A stretch of DNA of 64,000 nt from Mesorhizobium sp. WSM3862 (GTDB lineage Bacteria > Pseudomonadota > Alphaproteobacteria > Rhizobiales > Rhizobiaceae): NCBI RefSeq assembly GCF_002294985.1, contig NZ_NSGE01000004.1, forward strand, positions 124,001 to 188,000, read 5' to 3'. A program made the position numbers and the translations under genes. The notes beneath the pieces were generated by a model, which worked only from the letters and a program-made list of their open reading frames with translations, searched no databases and was not told the DNA's origin. Positions 46,404-55,455 of this stretch are shown here, in pieces. Within the stretch, counting starts at the first letter, position 1; every line of letters begins with the position of its first letter.

Positions 46404-47252
46404 GTGGATTCGATGACACCCATGGAAAAGGCGGGCTGGACGCCGCTGCCCCATTCGGACGAGGATCTCGAGCGGTCGAAAAGCGTGCCGGACACGCCGC
46501 AGACGCGGGCCGAAACCTATCGCCTGGCCTGGAACGATCCCGACTTCATGACGCGGCGCGAATTGCGTCCGGTGCGCCTGCAGCTCGAGCTCTTGAAGCC
46601 GGAGATGATCCTCGCCGAGCGCGGCATCCGCTCGACCGTCATCCTGTTCGGCGGGGCGCGGCTTCCCGAGCCGGGCGGCGCCGCCTGGGCCGCCAAGAAC
46701 GAGACGCAGAAGAAGAACCTCGAGCTGAACAGCAAATATTACGAAGAGGCGCGCAAGTTCGCCCGGCTGTGCTCGCAGCAGTCGGCCACGTCCTATTATC
46801 GCGAATTCGTCGTCGTCACCGGCGGCGGACCGGGAGTCATGGAGGCGGGCAATCGCGGCGCTGACGATGTCGGCGCGCCGTCGATCGGCTTGAACATCGT
46901 GCTGCCGCACGAACAGGCGCCGAACGCCTATGTGACGCCCGAACTCTGCTTCAACTTCCACTATTTCGCCATCCGCAAGATGCATTTCGTCATGCGCGCC
47001 AAGGCGGTAGCCGTGTTTCCGGGCGGCTTCGGCACGATGGACGAATTCTTCGAGACGCTGACGCTGATCCAGACCGGGCGCATGGAGCGCGTGCCGGTGA
47101 TCCTGTTCGGCAAGGCGTTCTGGCAACGGGCGATCGACCTCGACTTCCTTGCCGAGCAAGGCACGATCTCGCCCGGCGACCAGGACATCATCGATTTCGT
47201 CGACACCGCCGACGAAGCCTGGGACATCGTTCGCCGCTTCTACAGCCTCTGA
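46404..47252 (+). CDS. LOG family protein (TIGR00730, Rossmann fold)
   Basis: 282 residues. Contains V-T-G-G-G-P-G-V-M-E-A-G-N-R-G-A and F-P-G-G-F-G-T-M-D-E-F-F-E, the catalytic P-G-G-x-G-T-x-x-E motif of cytokinin-riboside-monophosphate phosphoribohydrolases and related nucleotidases. It belongs to the long type with a 100-residue N-terminal extension (R-A-E-T-Y-R-L-A-W). Whether it makes cytokinin or degrades damaged nucleotides is unknown. Start may be GTG 46404 or ATG 46413. Confidence 0.88.
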   Translation: MDSMTPMEKAGWTPLPHSDEDLERSKSVPDTPQTRAETYRLAWNDPDFMTRRELRPVRLQLELLKPEMILAERGIRSTVILFGGARLPEPGGAAWAAKNETQKKNLELNSKYYEEARKFARLCSQQSATSYYREFVVVTGGGPGVMEAGNRGADDVGAPSIGLNIVLPHEQAPNAYVTPELCFNFHYFAIRKMHFVMRAKAVAVFPGGFGTMDEFFETLTLIQTGRMERVPVILFGKAFWQRAIDLDFLAEQGTISPGDQDIIDFVDTADEAWDIVRRFYSL

Positions 47253-47319
47253 GTGCGCGCTCGTCGTTACCGCAATGACCAGCGAGTTCTGACGGCGGCG
47301 CCGGCAATCTGGAGTTGGT

Positions 47320-48027
47320 TCAGCCCGGGACCTCGACGATTGCCGTCAGGAAGCCGGCGAGGTCGTCGGTGACGAAATCCACGTCGTCCTCATTCGCCGG
47401 GTCGCGCTCCCAGATCTCGGAGAAAGTCGGCTCGAAATTGCGCGGCACGACCAACACCGTCGTCATGCCGAGCGATTTCGGCACCGAGAGGTTGCGCGCC
47501 AGATCCTCGAACATCACCGCGTTGTGGCCGGTCACGGAATGCAGCTCGGCGAACCGCTCATAGGTCTGGCGGGCCGGCTTGGGGTTGAGACCCGCCGCGA
47601 CGATGTCGAAGATGTCGTCGAAATGATCCAATACGCCGAGCTGGCGCGCGGCGCGCTCGGCATGCTTGCGGTCGCCATTGGTGAAAATGAACTTGCGGCC
47701 CGGCAATTGGCGGATCGCGGCACCGAGCACCGGATCGGGCACCAGCCAGGAATAGTCGATGTCGTGCACCTTCTCGAGGAAGTCGTCGGGGTCGATGCCG
47801 TGGCGCGCCATCAGCCCGTTCAGCGTCGTGCCGTACTCCAGGTAGAGCTCTTTCTGCAGCTTGCGCGCCTCCTCGCGCGAGAGCGTCAGCAGCTCGCCGA
47901 CATAGGCGGTCATCTTCACGTCGATCTGCGCGAACAGATTCGAGTGATGCGGATAGAGCGTGTTGTCGAGGTCGAATACCCAATCCGTGACATGGGCAAA
48001 ACGGGCGGGCTCGGGTGTCGTCGTCAT
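47320..48027 (-). CDS. HAD family pyrimidine 5'-nucleotidase (SDT1-like)
   Basis: 235 residues. HAD motif I is V-F-D-L-D-N-T-L-Y-P, motif II F-T-N-G and motif III F-E-D-L. The H-H-S-N-L-F block after motif I is typical of the yeast Sdt1/Phm8-like nucleotidases common in alphaproteobacteria. It probably dephosphorylates pyrimidine nucleotides. AAGGAGG precedes ATG 48027. Confidence 0.88.
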   Translation of the reverse strand: MTTTPEPARFAHVTDWVFDLDNTLYPHHSNLFAQIDVKMTAYVGELLTLSREEARKLQKELYLEYGTTLNGLMARHGIDPDDFLEKVHDIDYSWLVPDPVLGAAIRQLPGRKFIFTNGDRKHAERAARQLGVLDHFDDIFDIVAAGLNPKPARQTYERFAELHSVTGHNAVMFEDLARNLSVPKSLGMTTVLVVPRNFEPTFSEIWERDPANEDDVDFVTDDLAGFLTAIVEVPG

Positions 48028-48177
48028 GGCCTCCTTATGACATGCGGACGCGGAGTTTATCCACAACTTCCGCGCGTCTTGCGTCGTGAAAATGGCGCCT
48101 CGCTTCAAATTTTAATCGTCCCGGAAAGGTCACCTTCAGCGCTTGCTGGCACAGAGGCAGTCCGTTGGGAGACAGCG

Positions 48178-48939
48178 ATGAGTCGCATAATCTTGAAGTC
48201 CGCAGTCGTCGCGTTCGCTTCGGTCGCTGTCTCGCTCTTGTTGACGCTGGTTGTGGTCCCGGCCATGGGCTTTCCGATCAGCCGCACCGTCTGGCTGACG
48301 GCCACAGTTTGCCCTTTGATTCTCGCCTGGATCGCTAGCGTCGGCACCTTCTGGCAAAGCGACCGGCTGAAAAATGCGCATCGCGAGCTTGCCCGCGCGC
48401 ATGCTCAGCTCGCCGCGGCCCACAGACGCCTGTCGGAGAAGGCAAGCCGCGACGACATGACCGGCATGCTCAACCGCGAGACCTTCTTCGCCGCGCTCGA
48501 CGGTTCCCGGCGCAAGGCCGATCGCGGCGCCCTGCTGATCATCGATGCCGACCATTTCAAGACCATCAACGACAATTACGGTCACCTGACCGGCGACGAT
48601 GCGCTGCTTCTGATCGCCGGCGCCATCGAGCGCGGCGTGCGCAGCGGCGATGTGCTCGGCCGAATCGGCGGCGAGGAGTTCGCCGCCTTCCTGGTTGGCG
48701 CCACCGAACCGGAAGCAAGGCGCGTGGCCGAGCGCATCCGCCGCGAGGTCGAACTGATCCGCTTTCGCCCTGTCGACGAGCGGACCGTGCCTTTGACGGT
48801 CTCGATCGGCGGCATCACCTGTGGCGAGAGCGCCACCGTGTCGGAGCTGATGCGCGCCGCCGACCGCAGGCTCTACGAGGCCAAGCATCGCGGCCGCAAC
48901 CTGTCCGTTCTCGATCGCGACCTTTCGGAAGCCGCCTGA
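48178..48939 (+). CDS. Membrane-anchored diguanylate cyclase
   Basis: 253 residues. Two membrane segments (about 8-30 and 38-57), a short coiled coil (R-E-L-A-R-A-H-A-Q-L-A-A-A-H-R) and a complete GGDEF domain: D-D-M-T-G-M-L-N-R, I-D-A-D-H-F-K-T-I-N-D and G-R-I-G-G-E-E-F (active). No periplasmic sensor of note, so the signal may be membrane state. GGGAG precedes ATG 48178. Confidence 0.9.
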   Translation: MSRIILKSAVVAFASVAVSLLLTLVVVPAMGFPISRTVWLTATVCPLILAWIASVGTFWQSDRLKNAHRELARAHAQLAAAHRRLSEKASRDDMTGMLNRETFFAALDGSRRKADRGALLIIDADHFKTINDNYGHLTGDDALLLIAGAIERGVRSGDVLGRIGGEEFAAFLVGATEPEARRVAERIRREVELIRFRPVDERTVPLTVSIGGITCGESATVSELMRAADRRLYEAKHRGRNLSVLDRDLSEAA

Positions 48940-48943
48940 GGGC

Positions 48944-49126
48944 TTGCGGCTCTTCGGCACGACCATGGCGCGGAAGAATCTCGGCCGCGTGCGCATCGCC
49001 GACTGGATCGGCAAAGGCGGCGATTATCCGACGAATGAGGGGACGGCGGGCCATCACCATATGGGCGGCACCCGCATGGGTACCTGCCGGCTGGGCGGCC
49101 ACCTCAGGAAGGTGATCACAGTCTGA
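48944..49126 (+). pseudogene. C-terminal remnant of a GMC-family oxidoreductase
   Basis: The frame from 48944 reads F-G-T-T-M-A-R-K-N-L-G-R-V-R-I-A-D-W and then H-H-H-M-G-G-T-R-M-G, the FAD/active-site region of the GMC C-terminal domain, ending after another 16 residues. The FAD domain and the true C-terminus are absent, and no start or ribosome site exists. It is a decayed fragment directly after the diguanylate cyclase gene. Confidence 0.75.
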
Positions 49127-49201
49127 ACTCCCGACAGGCGGGCGGCGCCGGCGCCTGCAATGGCAACCGGCGCCGCCCTGGCGCGCCTTTGGGGGTCGGA
49201 T

Positions 49202-49369
49202 CTACAGTCCGTAAACGGCGACCCGCACCAGCACGGCCGCGGCGGCAAGTGCCACCAGCAGGATGCCGAGGCCGATGGGCGAGCCCCAGCCATACCATTC
49301 CATGGCCAGCTTGGCGTATCTGTACTCCTCCTCATGCGAGAGAGGGGGGCGCTGTTGAATCAAGCTCAT
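49202..49369 (-). CDS. Small single-pass membrane protein
   Basis: 55 residues. A charged N-terminal part (S-H-E-E-E-Y-R-Y-A-K-L-A-M-E-W-Y-G-W-G-S-P) precedes one membrane helix (I-G-L-G-I-L-L-V-A-L-A-A-A-A-V-L-V). AGGAGTG lies ahead of the ATG. It is divergent from the MarR gene, which may regulate it. Function unknown; possibly a subunit of a larger membrane complex. Confidence 0.6.
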   Translation of the reverse strand: MSLIQQRPPLSHEEEYRYAKLAMEWYGWGSPIGLGILLVALAAAAVLVRVAVYGL

Positions 49370-49423
49370 TGTTCACTCCTGTCGGCGACTTTGCCCTTGC
49401 TTCGCAAAGGGTGGCATCGCATA

Positions 49424-49461
49424 TTGATACGATAGTCTGAATGTTAGACAACTTGATAGTT
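49424..49461. promoter_or_regulatory. Possible MarR operator in the divergent promoter
   Basis: AT-rich stretch with GTCT-N7-AGAC (49435-49449) and two TTGATA motifs (49425 and 49454) between the small membrane protein and the MarR gene. The position suits autoregulation, but the palindrome is short. Confidence 0.3.
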
Positions 49462-49463
49462 AG

Positions 49464-49955
49464 ATGATCGAACTAAATTCGTCAAGCATGAATCGTGCTG
49501 AGATGACGGCGGCCGTCAGCCGTGCCGTCATGCGCTGGCAGGACGCGACGCAAGCCTATGACGAGGCGGTCGGGGAGCGGCTTGGGCTGATCGCGGCCGA
49601 GCGCCATTGTCTGAGCTTGCTCTACGCGGGGCCGCAATCGGCCGGCGCCGTGGCGGCGGCGACGGGGCTGACGCCGGCAGCGGTGACGGCCTTGATCGAC
49701 CGCCTTGAGGCGCGTGGGCTCGTTACCCGAACCCGCAGCCTGGAAGACAGGCGCAAGGTGGTGATCGAGGCGACCGAGCTGACCAGAGAATTTTCGGAGC
49801 GCTACTATGGCGCCATCGCGCGCGAGGGCGAGAAAGTGATGGCGGGTTTCAGCGACGCCGAGTTGGCGACCGTGCTGCGCTTCATCGACGCCGCGCTGAA
49901 GCTGCAGCGCGAGCAGTTGGCGAGGCTCAAGGCCGAGCCGGCTTCGGCCGGCTGA
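49464..49955 (+). CDS. MarR family transcriptional regulator
   Basis: 163 residues. The winged helix reads S-A-G-A-V-A-A-A-T-G-L-T-P-A-A-V-T-A-L-I-D-R-L-E followed by wing L-V-T-R-T-R-S-L-E-D-R-R-K-V, with dimerisation helices at both ends. ATG 49464 or 49488 may be the start; neither has a strong ribosome site. It probably represses itself and the divergent small gene. Confidence 0.88.
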   Translation: MIELNSSSMNRAEMTAAVSRAVMRWQDATQAYDEAVGERLGLIAAERHCLSLLYAGPQSAGAVAAATGLTPAAVTALIDRLEARGLVTRTRSLEDRRKVVIEATELTREFSERYYGAIAREGEKVMAGFSDAELATVLRFIDAALKLQREQLARLKAEPASAG

Positions 49956-50115
49956 TGCCCGAGCGACCCAACACTGGCGGCTTGCTTCCGCAAAACCCAG
50001 AGCGGCTCAGTCGCCTTTTAGCCACCGAACCGCTCTGACGGCCGGCTGGGCGAAAGCCGGACCCCGAAGCGCGCCGCACCGAACGATTTCGGGCTCGCGC
50101 ATTTTGTTTCAATGC

Positions 50116-50949
50116 CTAGACCGTGGCGGGGTCGAGCGCCGGCTGACCCTTGAACCGCGTGACGATCCCGGCGAGGTCGTCGCCGGCGAATGCATCGCGC
50201 AATGCGTCGAAGGACGGCAGAACGAAGTAGGCGCGCTGGAACTTGTCGATCTCGTAGCCGGTGCGCATCACCGTCTCCAGGTCGAACGGCACATGATGGG
50301 CGTCCTTGCTTTCGACCGCGAATTGCAGCTCGGTGAAAGACGACATCAGTCCTGCGCCGAAAGCCTTTACCGGCTGGCCGGCTTCCTGGATGAGGCCGTA
50401 TTCGGCGCTGTACCAGTAGAGCCGGGTGATCATCTCGTCGCCGCCCAGCGCGATCATGTCCTCGGCCTTCTCACCATACATCTGCATGAAATCGGCGAAC
50501 ACCGGCTGCGTCAGGATCGGCACATGGCCGAAGAAGTCATGGAACATGTCCGGCTCGACGATGTAGTCGAGTTCCTGCCTGGTCCGCAGCCAGTTGGTGA
50601 CCGGGAAACGGCGGTTTGCGAGATGGTCGAAGAAGGGGCCGGCGGGGATCAGCCCGGGCACCGCCACGATTTCCCAGCCCGTGAGCTTGCGCAATTTCTC
50701 GCTGATGGCGTCGAAATCCGGAATCTTGTCGAGCAGCCCGAGCGTCGCGACGCCGTCGAGATAGGAACGGTGCGCCAGCCTCTGCGTCAGCTTCGACTGG
50801 CGATCGCAGAGCGTGCGCCACACTGCCTGCTCGTCGGCGGAATAGTCGTAATCCTGAGCCACTGTGAAGTCGGCGCGGCACACCGAATAGTCGCCGCGAA
50901 GGCCTTGCGCCGCGCATTCGCGGGCATAGTCGGCAACGCTGATCGTCAT
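50116..50949 (-). CDS. phhA: Phenylalanine 4-hydroxylase
   Basis: 277 residues, the normal bacterial size (catalytic domain only). Iron ligands are His137 and His142 in D-M-F-H-D-F-F-G-H and Glu183 in Y-S-A-E-Y-G-L. It converts Phe to Tyr with tetrahydropterin and O2. AGGAGG precedes the ATG. It is divergent from an Lrp-type regulator, the usual layout for amino-acid-responsive control. Confidence 0.96.
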   Translation of the reverse strand: MTISVADYARECAAQGLRGDYSVCRADFTVAQDYDYSADEQAVWRTLCDRQSKLTQRLAHRSYLDGVATLGLLDKIPDFDAISEKLRKLTGWEIVAVPGLIPAGPFFDHLANRRFPVTNWLRTRQELDYIVEPDMFHDFFGHVPILTQPVFADFMQMYGEKAEDMIALGGDEMITRLYWYSAEYGLIQEAGQPVKAFGAGLMSSFTELQFAVESKDAHHVPFDLETVMRTGYEIDKFQRAYFVLPSFDALRDAFAGDDLAGIVTRFKGQPALDPATV

Positions 50950-51048
50950 TTCTTCCTCCTGAAAAAAATCGTCGGTTCCCGGATCGTGGCGTCATCGTAG
51001 CCGCGGCTCGTGAGGCAAATCAGCCTTGTTTGTAGCCACGCGACGCAT

Positions 51049-51070
51049 TTTGAGGTAAACTCCGCTCAAA
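51049..51070. promoter_or_regulatory. Lrp-like operator between phhA and the regulator
   Basis: TTTGAG-N10-CTCAAA, 22 bp ahead of the regulator ATG, within the 142-bp divergent promoter. The place and AT-rich flanks fit an autoregulatory Lrp/AsnC site. Confidence 0.45.
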
Positions 51071-51091
51071 TTTAAACATTTAGGAGGGAAA

Positions 51092-51568
51092 ATGCCTCAG
51101 TTGGACGAGTTCGAAATAAGAATGCTCGACACCCTGCAGCGCGACGGGCGCAAGGCCGTGTCGGAACTCGCGCAGGAGATCGGCCTGTCGACCACGCCCT
51201 GCGCGCGGCGCTTCGAGGCGCTGCAAGGCGCCGGCATCATCAAGGGCTTTGCCGCCGTGCTCAGCCGACGCGCGCTGGGGCTGACGGTCGAGGTGTTCAT
51301 CCAGGTCCGCCTGGTGAGCCACAGCGACGGCTCGCCGGAAAGCTTCATCGCCGCCGTGCAACGCATGGACGAGGTCTCGTCCTGCTGGACGATGACCGGC
51401 GACCACGATTTCCTGCTGCATGTAATGGTGCCGTCGGTGGACGATCTCAATGCTTTCGTCATGCACCGGCTGATGCGGCTGCCCGGCGTCCGCGACGTCC
51501 ACACCCAGCTTGTGCTGCAGAACATCAAGGGGCCAGGCCACGTGCCGCTCAGCCATTTGCGGCGGTAA
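51092..51568 (+). CDS. Lrp/AsnC family transcriptional regulator
   Basis: 158 residues. N-terminal HTH (L-D-E-F-E-I-R-M-L-D-T-L-Q-R-D-G-R, then S-E-L-A-Q-E-I-G-L-S-T-T-P-C-A-R-R) and a C-terminal RAM domain (V-S-S-C-W-T-M-T-G-D-H-D-F-L-L-H-V). By position it is the candidate activator of phhA, probably sensing Phe or Tyr. AGGAGG precedes the ATG. Confidence 0.92.
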   Translation: MPQLDEFEIRMLDTLQRDGRKAVSELAQEIGLSTTPCARRFEALQGAGIIKGFAAVLSRRALGLTVEVFIQVRLVSHSDGSPESFIAAVQRMDEVSSCWTMTGDHDFLLHVMVPSVDDLNAFVMHRLMRLPGVRDVHTQLVLQNIKGPGHVPLSHLRR

Positions 51569-51954
51569 TCGTGCCCGAAACGGTTCTCCGTAAAGAACGG
51601 CCCGACAATGTTGTCGGAGCGAATCTACTTCGGGACGATTTCCCCGATATCAACTGAAATTAAGGTTACACGAATCTTAACAAAAGACGCCCTTGGAAAT
51701 TTACGCAATGTTTCGTGCGTCTTCTCTTGCGATCTGGAGAAAGTGTGACCATGCATTATTCGGTAACTCATGATTGTTGCATGGAATCCTTAGCGGGTCG
51801 CTGGGCCGGTGCAATCGCATGATCCGTTTACCGGCGGTTAGCAACATTAGTGTCTTATAATGAACCAGGCTTGCCTTCGTCCTTCCGTAAGGACTTGACG
51901 GACTTCGCTTGCTCGAACCCGTTCATGCGGAGGATGATCGCAAAGGAGCATTGC
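51569..51954. other. 386-bp non-coding stretch with a possible promoter and leader hairpin
   Basis: No gene is seen. It is AT-richer than its neighbours. A TATAAT hexamer (51856-51861) has no clear -35, and a perfect hairpin GTCCTT-CCGT-AAGGAC sits at 51879-51894, about 60 bp ahead of the next start. This is probably the promoter and leader of the GGDEF-EAL gene. Confidence 0.4.
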
Positions 51955-53934
51955 ATGCAACTGACGGAGGACGTGGCTCAGAGGGTCACTGAAGCGATTT
52001 CACGCCCGCCGTGGAAATCCGCCGATCCGACGCTTTTTGCGATGCTGCTGCAGAAGAACGCGGATCAGAATCGCAAGGTCGTGCGCTGGGGCATAGCGGC
52101 GGCTGTGTTGAGCTACATATGCTACGGGGCCTTCGACTGGTTCCTTTTCCCGGACATTGCCGACCGTGTGATTCTGACGCGCCTGACGTTGGGATTGACC
52201 TTCCTGGTGCTTGTCGAACTTGTTGCTCGACGCGATTTTGCCGTCACCACTCTGCACTACGTTGCTGCTCTGGCGATCGTGGCGGGCGCGATCGGATGGC
52301 TGCTGTCGGCCCTCGGAACGACGCATCAGGAGGCGCTGTCCCATTTCATCATCTTCGGCACGGTTTTCATTCTCGGTGCCAACCTTTTCTTCAACTTCCG
52401 GCTATGGCTCTCGGCGCTGTCGTCCGCAACCGTGACAATAGCATTCCTCGGCGCCACGCTGTTCTTGCTTCAAGCCGATCTTGGCACCCGTCTGGTGCTT
52501 GCAACCTATTTCGTGAATTGCCTTGTTTTGTCGCTTTATCTGTCATGGCGCCTCAGCATGGAGCGCTACCAAACCTTCCTGCATGCCCTTCAGGCGCAGA
52601 TCCAGGAGCAGGTCGCCATCGAAAACGGTCAAAAGCTCATCGAGATCGCGGACACCGACCCGCTTACCGGGCTTAAGAACCGCAGGGCGATCACCCGGGA
52701 ATTCGCGGAGTTGTGCAAGGAATGGGCCAGGGACAATGACGAAATAGGCGTCATTCTCATGGACGTGGACTATTTCAAGCGGTTCAACGATCGGCTCGGC
52801 CATCAGGCCGGCGACGACTGCCTGATCGAGCTTGCCCGAGCCTTCGACGAGACGGCGGCGTCCAATCACGCCATCGCGGGACGGTACGGCGGCGAAGAAT
52901 TCGTGGTGCTCTGCAAGGTCGCCGGACCGGATCACCTGCGCGAGGTGACCCATCAATTCTGCCGGGCCGTCGAGGACTTGAACATCTCCCATCCCGACCG
53001 GGACGATAAACTCAACATCGTCACCATCAGCGCTGGCGCCTCGTTAACGCGCGCCGATCAAAGCATAGAGCTTCGGATCTTGTTGCAGGAGGCCGATCGC
53101 GCGCTTTACGCCTCCAAGTTTTCCGGTCGCGCGACCGTCACCATCTATGATGCGCAGGCCATCGATCAGAAGCGCGCCAGCCAGAATCTTTCGGAACTGC
53201 TCAAGCAAGCCGTTTCGGAGGGACTGGTCTCCGTCGTCTATCAGCCGATCTGCGATGCGATATCCGGCAAGGTGCTTGGCCATGAGTCGTTGATGCGGCT
53301 GCGCGACTTCGACGGCAGCGTGATCAGCCCGTCCGTGTTCATACCTGTCGCCGAGCAGACCGGCGGGATCGAGGAACTCGGGATGTGGGTGATCGATCGG
53401 GCTTGCGGCGACATGGTCGAGCACGGATTGGGATCGGTCGTGTCCGTGAACGTCTCGGTCGTCCAGCTCAAGGCTCCGAATTTCCCGCTTCACGTCACCG
53501 AGATCCTTGGCCGCCACGGCATGGCGCCCCAGAGGCTGGCGCTCGAGGTCACCGAAGGCAGCGATATATCCCTGGAGGCACAGGCCGCCAGAAGTATCGA
53601 GCAGCTTCGAAACCTGGGCGTTCAGATCTGGCTCGATGATTTCGGAACCGGATTTGCGGGTCTGGCCTGGCTCCGTCGTTTCAAGTTCGACGTCGTCAAG
53701 ATCGACCGCAGTTTCTTGCACGATTGCCAGACGGTTCGAGGCCTGAGCCTGTTGCAGGACATGGTCAGACTGCTGCGCAATCTGGGCCATACGGTCCTTG
53801 TCGAGGGTGTCGAGACGAAAGAGCAGCAGAATTTGCTACAGCACATGGGCATTCAGTCGATCCAGGGCTTCCTGACCGGACGTCCCGTCCCGATCGAAGA
53901 GATCATGCAGGCCAGGCAGGACCTCGTCGCTTAA
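51955..53934 (+). CDS. Membrane GGDEF-EAL protein
   Basis: 659 residues from ATG 51955, chosen for AAGGAG 8 bp before it. About six membrane segments (about 45-210, no known sensor family), then a GGDEF domain with D-P-L-T-G-L-K-N-R and intact G-G-E-E-F, then an EAL domain with E-S-L instead of E-A-L but with N-V-S, E-V-T-E-G, D-D-F-G-T-G and K-I-D-R-S-F. It may make and degrade cyclic di-GMP in response to a membrane signal. Confidence 0.9.
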   Translation: MQLTEDVAQRVTEAISRPPWKSADPTLFAMLLQKNADQNRKVVRWGIAAAVLSYICYGAFDWFLFPDIADRVILTRLTLGLTFLVLVELVARRDFAVTTLHYVAALAIVAGAIGWLLSALGTTHQEALSHFIIFGTVFILGANLFFNFRLWLSALSSATVTIAFLGATLFLLQADLGTRLVLATYFVNCLVLSLYLSWRLSMERYQTFLHALQAQIQEQVAIENGQKLIEIADTDPLTGLKNRRAITREFAELCKEWARDNDEIGVILMDVDYFKRFNDRLGHQAGDDCLIELARAFDETAASNHAIAGRYGGEEFVVLCKVAGPDHLREVTHQFCRAVEDLNISHPDRDDKLNIVTISAGASLTRADQSIELRILLQEADRALYASKFSGRATVTIYDAQAIDQKRASQNLSELLKQAVSEGLVSVVYQPICDAISGKVLGHESLMRLRDFDGSVISPSVFIPVAEQTGGIEELGMWVIDRACGDMVEHGLGSVVSVNVSVVQLKAPNFPLHVTEILGRHGMAPQRLALEVTEGSDISLEAQAARSIEQLRNLGVQIWLDDFGTGFAGLAWLRRFKFDVVKIDRSFLHDCQTVRGLSLLQDMVRLLRNLGHTVLVEGVETKEQQNLLQHMGIQSIQGFLTGRPVPIEEIMQARQDLVA

Positions 53935-54010
53935 CTCAAAGCAGTGCGGCAGGAATGTAGGGCGGCGCCATCTCGGCGAAACGAGCACGCCGCGCGATGC
54001 ATCAGAAAGC

Positions 54011-54029
54011 CGGGCCGCTGCACGGCCCG
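54011..54029 (-). terminator. Hairpin downstream of the methyltransferase gene
   Basis: CGGGCCG / CGGCCCG stem with a 5-nt loop, 31 bp after the methyltransferase stop on the minus strand, followed by GCTTTCT. Also usable from the other side for the GGDEF-EAL gene. The short T-run makes it a moderate call. Confidence 0.45.
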
Positions 54030-54059
54030 ACTTGAAAATCGGAATGTGAAGCGGCTCCG

Positions 54060-55130
54060 CTACCGCTCCATGGCGGGCGCCGCGAAATCCACGCGTTTGC
54101 GGATCTTGCCGTAGACGATGTTCCTATTCGATCCGTAATAGACCTCGGCTTCGACGCGGTTCTTGTCCACCGCGGCATTGATGATGTCCCACATGTCGCC
54201 GGCCGACCGCAGGATGAGCGGCCAGTCCATGAACGTCTCCATGTACCCGTCGGTCGTGATCTCGTCGCTGAAATTGGCGAAGAGGAATTCGCCGTCCGGC
54301 TTGACCAGTTCCATGGCGCGCTGCAGCAGCCGTGCGCCGACCGGAAGCGGCAGGTAGTCATACAGCCCGGACGCATAGACGAGATCGAATGTGCCAAGCG
54401 GGTAGGCGCGCCGCAAAAGACCGCGCACCGATCCGTCCACGGCTTCCACCGCCGTACCGGCGAGGTCGCGGTTGACCGTGCCGACGCTCACCGGGTCCTG
54501 GTCGAGACCGATCCAGCGCTTTAACCTTCTCTCGGCGAGCGCCTTTGAGAGTTCGGCTTCCCGCAAATGGCCGCAGGCGATTGCCAGCACCTCGGCGTTT
54601 TCTACCCGGGCAGCCGTTTCGTCGACCGTTTTGGCCAGTATCTCGCGGCGCTCGCGCCCCGCCACCGAGCTTGCCGCTTCGCTCGTATAGGCAAAGATCT
54701 CGCGGCCGAGTTCGCTCGACGATGCCACGATCTCGTCGGCGCTCGGGTGCTTGTAGTAGATGTCCAGCAGCGTCGCGTCGCCCGAATAGCCGCGCGGCTT
54801 TTCGAAGGACCAGCGCGTGAACGGATCCTGCTTCAGGTAGGCCGCCACGCGGTGCTGCTGAGCGAGCGGGATCAGTTCCTGCCAAAGAGCCGGAGCGACC
54901 TCCCGGCGCACTTCATGCAGTCGACCGGCCAGGCGCTCGACGATTTGCCCTGCGGGCTCCTGGCGCGCGAAAGCCTGATGAGCGAGGTCCAGCACCAGGG
55001 CGAGCTGGGCCGCCCGCGCCTTGAGCTCGGCGGCGTCGACCGCCTCCGCGGACGCCGCCTTGTGCTTCTTGATCAACGTCGATGTGATGAGGCTCGCCTC
55101 ATCGATTTTCAGATCGGGATTCAGCGCCAT
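54060..55130 (-). CDS. Class I SAM methyltransferase, PhcB-like
   Basis: 356 residues. A helical N-terminal part (about 1-110) precedes E-K-P-R-G-Y-S-G-D-A-T and a Rossmann domain (V-L-A-I-A-C-G-H-L-R-E-A-E, then F-D-L-V-Y-A-S-G-L-Y-D-Y-L-P). The P-R-G-Y-x-G-D motif recalls PhcB, which methylates 3-hydroxy fatty acids to quorum signals in Ralstonia. The resemblance is by motif only and the substrate may differ. AAGGAA precedes the ATG. Divergent from the radical-SAM gene at 55456. Confidence 0.72.
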   Translation of the reverse strand: MALNPDLKIDEASLITSTLIKKHKAASAEAVDAAELKARAAQLALVLDLAHQAFARQEPAGQIVERLAGRLHEVRREVAPALWQELIPLAQQHRVAAYLKQDPFTRWSFEKPRGYSGDATLLDIYYKHPSADEIVASSSELGREIFAYTSEAASSVAGRERREILAKTVDETAARVENAEVLAIACGHLREAELSKALAERRLKRWIGLDQDPVSVGTVNRDLAGTAVEAVDGSVRGLLRRAYPLGTFDLVYASGLYDYLPLPVGARLLQRAMELVKPDGEFLFANFSDEITTDGYMETFMDWPLILRSAGDMWDIINAAVDKNRVEAEVYYGSNRNIVYGKIRKRVDFAAPAMER

Positions 55131-55455
55131 ATGGGCATTTCCTTGTGGTCCCCCACCGACAATTATAAATGCTTAGAGTTTTAATAAAAGTTTAGGGTCA
55201 ACTGCATTAGTTGCTGCTAATACTCTCCTTGCCGAAGGTTTGAAGCGCCGAAAACCAGAGCTCGATCGAGCTGCGCAACGCGCACGTCCTTAACTTTTTG
55301 TTATGCACTGGGCTGACGCCGTCTCCCGCTCTGCGCGACGTTTCGGGTGTGCCCATCAAATCTGTGGGAAAGCTGCATCGAAACTGCTGAACCGCGCCAA
55401 GGCGGCTTCGACATCGCCAAATACGACCGGCGGACCGACGCAACGGAGGTCCGCC
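55131..55455. other. 325-bp divergent promoter region
   Basis: No gene is seen between the methyltransferase and the radical-SAM gene. The part at 55150-55215 is strikingly AT-rich and holds the inverted repeat ATTAG-N6-CTAAT (55206-55221), a candidate regulator site near the methyltransferase promoter. Confidence 0.4.

Noticed and set aside
47524..48177. Long upstream extension of the diguanylate cyclase frame
   Set aside because: It runs antisense through the HAD nucleotidase gene; ATG 48178 has its own ribosome site and begins a membrane segment.
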